A DNA stretch of 64,000 nt from a virus. The stretch covers positions 38,285-102,284 of the IMG/VR virus record IMGVR_UViG_3300002131_000176, one strand, 5' to 3'. Shown one piece after another: positions 60,293 through 64,000 of the stretch (position 1 is the stretch's first letter; each line of letters opens with the position of its first letter). Position numbers and translations under genes: made by a program. Below the pieces are notes generated by a model, which saw only the letters and a program-made list of their open reading frames with translations, made no database searches and was not told where the DNA came from.

Positions 60293-61477
60293 ATGACTAA
60301 AAAAACAGTTGCGGTAGTAGGTGCAGGGATATCTGGTGTATGCGCAGCGTATTACCTTGCTCGAGCAGGATATGCGGTAACAGTGTATGACGCAGAGCGC
60401 TATCCCGCCATGCGAACTAGTTTTGCCAATGGCGGACAAGTGAGTGTCAGTAACAGCGAGGTGTGGAATACCTGGAGTAATGTATTTAAGGGTATTAAGT
60501 GGATGTTTCGCAAGGATGCTCCTTTGCTTATCAAACCCAGTTTTGAATGGGCTCGTATCAAGTGGATAAGCAAGTTTTTGTGGACAACTATGCGAGGTCG
60601 TGCAGATGCAAACACTGCGGAGACTATTCGCATGGGACTAGAAGCCCGAGCATTGTACAAAGACATCATTGCAGAAGAGAGTCTAGAGTTCGATCAATCA
60701 AACAGTGGCATCCTACACTTCTATAAGAATCCAGAATATCTACAAAACGCACACAATGTAAAAGAATTGTATAACGCAAATGGGTGTTCTTGGGATATGC
60801 TAGGCGAAATGCAAACCAAATCAATGGATCCTGCACTAACACAAATTAGTGGCATTGTAGGTGGTGCATGGACTGGTGAAGACTGGACTGGTGACATACA
60901 CAAGTTCTGTACTGAATTATGTAAGGTGTTAGAGTCAAAGTATGGCGTGGAATTTAAGTTTGGAATGGAAGTAAATGGTAAGCTATTAGGATATGATGCT
61001 GTAGTTATTGCTAACGGCGTAGGTAGTACGCGATTAGCAAATACTATTGGTGATACTTTAGATGTTTATCCAGTTAAGGGATATAGTATTACTATCAACG
61101 TCAGTGATGATAATATGAAGTATGTACCAAAGGTTAGTCTATTAGATGACGAGGCAAAGATTGTTACCAGCACACTAGGAAACCGATTCCGTGTTGCAGG
61201 TACAGCCGAACTTGCCGGAGAAGACTACGATATCAGACGTGATCGCATTGAACCCTTGTTGAATTGGGTACACACTAACTTTCCCAATATAAATACCAGT
61301 GACTACACACAATGGGCATGTTTGCGTCCTATGGCACCAGACATGATGCCTATTGTCAAACAAAGTAAGGTTGATAGCAGAGTATTTTACCATACTGGAC
61401 ACGGACACTTGGGTTGGACACTAAGCCCGGCAACTGCTAAAAAATTAACAAATGCGGTGTTAAATGCGCATTTTTAG
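60293..61477 (+). CDS. D-amino-acid dehydrogenase-like FAD oxidoreductase (DadA family)
   Basis: 394 residues. FAD dinucleotide fold VVGAGISGVCAAYYLARAGYAVTVYD (7-33), FANGGQVS near 45, VYPVKGYSITI near 260, and the C-terminal TGHGHLGWTLSPATAKKL, all close to bacterial DadA (432 residues). DadA deaminates D-amino acids to keto acids. FAD enzymes of the same broad class act as amine lyases on amino-acid-modified bases in some phages, so a link with the transferase at 52159 is possible. Unusual for a T4-like phage. Confidence 0.8.
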   Translation: MTKKTVAVVGAGISGVCAAYYLARAGYAVTVYDAERYPAMRTSFANGGQVSVSNSEVWNTWSNVFKGIKWMFRKDAPLLIKPSFEWARIKWISKFLWTTMRGRADANTAETIRMGLEARALYKDIIAEESLEFDQSNSGILHFYKNPEYLQNAHNVKELYNANGCSWDMLGEMQTKSMDPALTQISGIVGGAWTGEDWTGDIHKFCTELCKVLESKYGVEFKFGMEVNGKLLGYDAVVIANGVGSTRLANTIGDTLDVYPVKGYSITINVSDDNMKYVPKVSLLDDEAKIVTSTLGNRFRVAGTAELAGEDYDIRRDRIEPLLNWVHTNFPNINTSDYTQWACLRPMAPDMMPIVKQSKVDSRVFYHTGHGHLGWTLSPATAKKLTNAVLNAHF

Positions 61478-61480
61478 ACG

Positions 61481-61505
61481 AAAGTATTACAAAATACTGT
61501 GTACA
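61481..61505 (+). repeat. Promoter-upstream repeat, copy 2
   Basis: Second copy of AAAGTATTACAAAA...GTGTACA, about 2.2 kb after the first, bracketing the aldolase/DadA pair. Confidence 0.6.
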
Positions 61506-61527
61506 TTTCTACCGGTTATGGTATAAT
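61500..61527 (+). promoter_or_regulatory. Early-type promoter
   Basis: TGTACA (61500-61505), 16 bases, TGG-TATAAT (61522-61527). Confidence 0.7.
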
Positions 61528-61558
61528 GGTACCATGCCAACCAAACGGGAATACTAAA

Positions 61559-61648
61559 ATGAAATCAGTACTCAAAGACGTCTATGCAGCAGCTGTATGT
61601 GCTTTAATTATTACTTCGCCACTGGCTATGCTTTTCTTTATTAGTTAA
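61559..61648 (+). CDS. 29-residue membrane peptide (b)
   Basis: Starts MKSVLKDVYAAAVCAL and continues hydrophobic to the end (residues 9-29), one membrane helix with a positively charged N-terminus. Same promoter arrangement as the peptide at 59315; sequences are only loosely alike. Function unknown. Confidence 0.5.
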   Translation: MKSVLKDVYAAAVCALIITSPLAMLFFIS

Positions 61649-61657
61649 GGTGATTAT

Positions 61658-62398
61658 ATGTCTAGTGATATTTTAGATATTTTATACACGCCTATCGATA
61701 CTCCTCCTGTTCCTGATTATAATAGGCTCGAGCTAGATAAATGGTGCGCTAAAAATGCACCTAATCAGCACGTTGTAAATAGGCGAGATGGTTCGAAAGA
61801 AGCGCGTATTCAAGATACTGGAATGCATTTTTCCAAGGTATATCCGTGGGACATAGTTTATGCAAGAAACAACTATGCGTGGCTTGACGATTTCGATATT
61901 AAGTTTTCACAATTATCAACTTACTTTTGTTCAATTTTTTCATTGGAACCAGAAGTCATTTCTTCTATAGTATTCCTTCCTGTAAAAACAAATTATACAG
62001 GAACAACGTATTGGCATGCAGATCCTGATGAAATTGGTTTAAGACTGTATATTGAAAATAATGAAACTGATGGGGACTTTTTATTAATAAAACCAACAGT
62101 AGAAAAATATCAGTCACGGTCAGAATGGGGATTCATTCCTCCAGTAGATGGCATTTCACCTAAGATACAAAATGTGATGCACTCAGCAAAAGTAACAAAA
62201 CCGCAACAAGCTTTTTATATTAATAATGTGAGAGCTGTACACGCAGTAAATGTTAACGTTCCTAATCTTCGTAGGTTGGCTGTCTTAGTTCTTACAAAAA
62301 GAACCGCGGCAACTACTACAGAAGAAACAAAAAAGCTGATATTAAGTTCAGCTGAAAAATATCCAGATCATGCAATTAAATGGTCGCAACAGAGGTGA
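61658..62398 (+). CDS. 2OG-Fe(II) oxygenase-like protein (paralogue B)
   Basis: 246 residues. H120 and D122 (TYWHADPDE), distal H195 (VRAVHAVN) and R206 (NLRRLAV) give a full 2OG-Fe(II) site. N-terminus MSSDILDILYTPIDTP and C-terminus AEKYPDHAI match the protein at 53227. This copy has the clearer active site. Target unknown. Confidence 0.65.
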   Translation: MSSDILDILYTPIDTPPVPDYNRLELDKWCAKNAPNQHVVNRRDGSKEARIQDTGMHFSKVYPWDIVYARNNYAWLDDFDIKFSQLSTYFCSIFSLEPEVISSIVFLPVKTNYTGTTYWHADPDEIGLRLYIENNETDGDFLLIKPTVEKYQSRSEWGFIPPVDGISPKIQNVMHSAKVTKPQQAFYINNVRAVHAVNVNVPNLRRLAVLVLTKRTAATTTEETKKLILSSAEKYPDHAIKWSQQR

Positions 62399-62402
62399 TA
62401 CC

Positions 62403-62630
62403 ATGAGCTTAGAAAAATATATAGAATCAGTTGAGATATCCCCAGAAGGTTATCCTATTACTAAATATCGATATGTTGAACCCAAAGAACGTACGTTCCT
62501 TGGTATTGTCGGTGGTAAGTACACAATTGCTAATTTAGGGTACCAGCGCGCGAATGCCACTGGAGTATCTGTCGATCACATTGGTGACACTCCACGTAAA
62601 AGAAGTGTGTACAAACCAAAAGAAACATAG
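62403..62630 (+). CDS. Small protein, hypothetical
   Basis: 75 residues from the ATG at 62403 with AGAGGTGAT upstream; the longer frame starts inside the previous gene. Beta-rich and basic: SVEISPEGYPITKYRYVEPKERTFLGIVGGKYTIANLGYQR. No family recognised. Its stop lies within the spacer of the next promoter. Confidence 0.45.
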   Translation: MSLEKYIESVEISPEGYPITKYRYVEPKERTFLGIVGGKYTIANLGYQRANATGVSVDHIGDTPRKRSVYKPKET

Positions 62631-62636
62631 TATAAT
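62608..62636 (+). promoter_or_regulatory. Early-type promoter
   Basis: TGTACA (62608-62613), 17 bases, TATAAT (62631-62636). First of two promoters before the winged-helix gene. Confidence 0.7.
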
Positions 62637-62648
62637 AGTAGTTACACG

Positions 62649-62677
62649 CAAGAAAGGATTCGTCCCACCCTTTCTTG
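62649..62677 (+). terminator. 9-bp hairpin between two promoters
   Basis: CAAGAAAGG (62649-62657) pairs perfectly with CCTTTCTTG (62669-62677), 11-base loop. No U-tract follows, so it could be an attenuator, a message-stability element or an operator. Confidence 0.45.
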
Positions 62678-62703
62678 TATTTGAAACGGGGCAATTGTAT
62701 AAT
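62675..62703 (+). promoter_or_regulatory. Early-type promoter
   Basis: TTGTAT (62675-62680), 17 bases, TATAAT (62698-62703), only about 10 bases before the ATG at 62713, so transcripts would be almost leaderless. Confidence 0.5.
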
Positions 62704-62712
62704 GGAGATATT

Positions 62713-62958
62713 ATGTCTAAAATCGCTAAACTCGAATCTTACCTGCAAACTGGTGCAGCTGTAACCGCTAAGCAAATCAAGTCAATGTTTAAATTGGCTA
62801 GCCCGACTGCCGCTGTAAGCGAGTTGCGCCGTAAAGGTGTTTGTATTTACTCTAATGAAGCAACACTGTATACTGGTGCCAAAACTACCAAGTACCGTGT
62901 CGGCCGTCCTTCAAAGGCTATGGTCGCCGCTGCTTTCCAGGCCGGTTTTACTGCCTAA
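62713..62958 (+). CDS. Winged-helix DNA-binding protein
   Basis: 81 residues from the ATG at 62713. LESYLQTGAAVTAKQIKSMFKLASPTAAVSELRRKGVCIYS reads as helix-turn-helix followed by a wing, and GRPSKA near residue 66 is an AT-hook-like phrase. Phage proteins of this form are presumed transcription regulators. Two promoters and a hairpin just upstream suggest autoregulation. Confidence 0.65.
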   Translation: MSKIAKLESYLQTGAAVTAKQIKSMFKLASPTAAVSELRRKGVCIYSNEATLYTGAKTTKYRVGRPSKAMVAAAFQAGFTA

Positions 62959-62983
62959 TAGTAAAGAGAGGGACTACAGTTCA

Positions 62984-63409
62984 ATGACACAAGTTGCCGG
63001 ACTACATCCTAATAAAGATGAAGGATTATTTGAAAAAATTGCATCTGATTCGGTCCCCTTTTTTACTATGCCTAAAGCTTATAAATATAACGGGATTGCT
63101 CTTACCATGACTGAAATAGTAGATTACAAATTCAATGAAGGTCAACTGATTGAAGAATTTAGACGATACATCGATTCTACATACGGTGGCCATTATTCAG
63201 TGAATAAGTTTCAGGCAACTGAATTTGTGATTGATGGTGGCCACGGCACTGGATTTTGTATCGGTAACGTGATGAAATATGCACAGCGTTATGGTAAAAA
63301 GGGCACATATATTGATGCTCGTAAAGACCTAATGAAAGTACTTCATTACGCTTTGATTCAATTATACATTCACGATAACTTACCGAAGGAAACAAATGAA
63401 ACTAAGTAA
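62984..63409 (+). CDS. DUF3310-like protein
   Basis: 141 residues from the ATG at 62984. The C-terminal half GGHGTGFCIGNVMKYAQRYGKKGTYIDARKDLMKVLHYA follows the DUF3310/SaV-like pattern (GNxxKYxxRxGxK...DLxKAxxY), found in many phages near nucleotide-metabolism genes. Function unproven. Overlaps the next gene by 14 bases. Confidence 0.6.
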   Translation: MTQVAGLHPNKDEGLFEKIASDSVPFFTMPKAYKYNGIALTMTEIVDYKFNEGQLIEEFRRYIDSTYGGHYSVNKFQATEFVIDGGHGTGFCIGNVMKYAQRYGKKGTYIDARKDLMKVLHYALIQLYIHDNLPKETNETK

Positions 63410-63860
63410 AAACTTCTCAATGGCCGAGTTCACCAAGTCACAAACTGCTGAACGCAAGGGTATCGACAACACACCACAGGGTGAGCATTTGGAAGCCGCA
63501 ACGGCTCTATTTGAAAATGTCGTACAGAAGGTACGTGACCATTTTGGAACTACCACAATTAATAGTGGTTACCGTTCACCAGAACTAAATTCTGCTGTGG
63601 GTGGTTCAGCTACCTCACAACATTGTCACGGTGAAGCCGCAGACATTGAAGTTCCTGGTGTAGCCAATGGTGACCTTGCTAATTGGATTGTAGAGAACAC
63701 TGACTTTGATCAGGTGATTCTAGAGTTCTACACACCCGGTATTCCTGACTCCGGATGGGTTCATGTCTCCTATAAGGCAGATGGTAGCAATAGAGGTAAG
63801 GCATTGACCGCATCTCGAGTAGATGGTAAAACCGTCTATTCGGTAGGTATTAACGCTTAA
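63396..63860 (+). CDS. M15-family peptidase, probable endolysin
   Basis: 154 residues. SGYRSPELNSAVGGSATSQHCHGEAADIEVPG (56-87) contains the zinc-binding SxHxxGxAxD pattern, and SGWVHVSYK near 122 carries the third ligand. This is the M15_3 (L,D-/D-Ala-D-Ala carboxypeptidase-like) family used as an endolysin by many phages. No signal peptide, so a holin would be needed. A strong terminator follows. Confidence 0.85.
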   Translation: MKLSKNFSMAEFTKSQTAERKGIDNTPQGEHLEAATALFENVVQKVRDHFGTTTINSGYRSPELNSAVGGSATSQHCHGEAADIEVPGVANGDLANWIVENTDFDQVILEFYTPGIPDSGWVHVSYKADGSNRGKALTASRVDGKTVYSVGINA

Positions 63861-63862
63861 AG

Positions 63863-63888
63863 AAAAAGGACCTTTCGGTCCTTTTTTT
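63863..63888 (+). terminator. Bidirectional intrinsic terminator
   Basis: AAAAAGGACC pairs with GGTCCTTTTT (10 bp, loop TTTC), with T's after it and A's before it, so it can end transcription from both the M15 gene and the convergent minus-strand gene. Confidence 0.9.
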
Positions 63889-64000
63889 AATTTGCCAATG
63901 GGTTATCCAGAGCTCTTTGAAGCTTCTTGTTTAACCTATCCTCAACATCTTTGATCTTTTGGTCAGTTGCATCTCTCAATGCACTGGCCTTTTGATCATA
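63887..64000 (-). CDS. C-terminal end of a minus-strand gene, partial
   Basis: The complementary strand is open from the window edge to a TAA at 63887-63889, giving the last 37 residues: charged, helical (DATDQKIKDVEDRLNKKLQRA) and ending NPLAN. Placement against the convergent terminator supports a real gene. It is the only minus-strand gene seen. Identity unknown. Confidence 0.6.
   Translation of the reverse strand, partial: YDQKASALRDATDQKIKDVEDRLNKKLQRALDNPLAN

Noticed and set aside
63080-63087. TATAAATA inside the DUF3310-like gene
   Set aside because: Coding sequence (YKYN codons); weak support, though it could assist the M15 gene 310 bases later.

Overview
The window is part of the genome of a T4-like contractile-tailed phage (Tevenvirinae-like myovirus). 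Nearly every gene is on the + strand. The middle of the window carries the T4 core in the order seen in marine and freshwater 'exo-T-even' phages such as cyanophages: gp13, gp14, gp15, gp16, gp17, gp18, gp19, gp20, gp67-like, gp68-like, gp21, gp22, gp23, gp3/gp19-like, uvsY, uvsW, gp55, gp47, gp46, gp45, gp44, gp62, regA, hsp20, gp43, then gp42, uvsX, gp41 and thyX. The DNA is AT-rich. No photosynthesis genes are present, so a cyanobacterial host is not indicated. A DUF3563-like small protein and two small phasin-like helical proteins hint weakly at a betaproteobacterial (Burkholderiales-like) host.

Layout. (1) 1-15.9 kb: a large tail-fibre/adhesin locus of about 27 small structural genes in at least five paralogous families: glycine-rich adhesins, AWVNFNGTG proteins, QVVQ/ITPSS proteins, NAM/WVV C-terminal modules and XkdW/assembly-chaperone-like proteins. 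(2) 15.9-19.3 kb: an auxiliary metabolic trio of a U32-like Fe-S protein, a 2OG-Fe(II) oxygenase and an intact flavin-dependent (tryptophan-type) halogenase. (3) 19.4-32.6 kb: neck, terminase, sheath, tube, portal, prohead and capsid genes, with T4-type late promoters (TATAAATA). (4) 32.6-46.6 kb: recombination, late sigma, sliding clamp, clamp loader, RegA, Hsp20 and DNA polymerase. (5) 46.7-55.5 kb: nucleotide-pool and probable DNA-modification genes: MazG-like, primase-like, nuclease-like, Nmad1-like, a short UDP-sugar dehydrogenase, a dCMP hydroxymethylase with intact catalytic residues, an SGNH-like protein, a PLP fold-type II-like enzyme, an alpha-GPT pyrophosphorylase/amino-acid:DNA-transferase-like protein, a 2OG-like oxygenase, dCMP deaminase and a UDP-uronate epimerase. 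(6) 55.5-59.2 kb: UvsX, gp41 and ThyX. (7) 59.2-64 kb: class II aldolase and a DadA-like FAD enzyme between two copies of a promoter plus small membrane peptide, a second 2OG-like oxygenase, a winged-helix protein, a DUF3310-like protein, an M15 peptidase (endolysin candidate), a bidirectional terminator and the start of a minus-strand region.

How it works together. Early and middle transcription appears to use sigma70-type promoters with the unusual -35 TGTACA/TTTACA, 16-17 nt from TATAAT and often with an extended TGn -10. Late genes use TATAAATA recognised by gp55, which is encoded here. Replication, recombination and packaging are standard T4. The most novel part is 48.5-55.5 kb. A gp42 homologue with the dCMP-specific Asp implies hydroxymethylcytosine. 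Neighbouring PLP, transferase-like, oxygenase and UDP-uronate genes suggest that the hydroxymethyl group is further decorated by a pathway I do not recognise as described. All functional calls are from reading the sequence; no database search was run.
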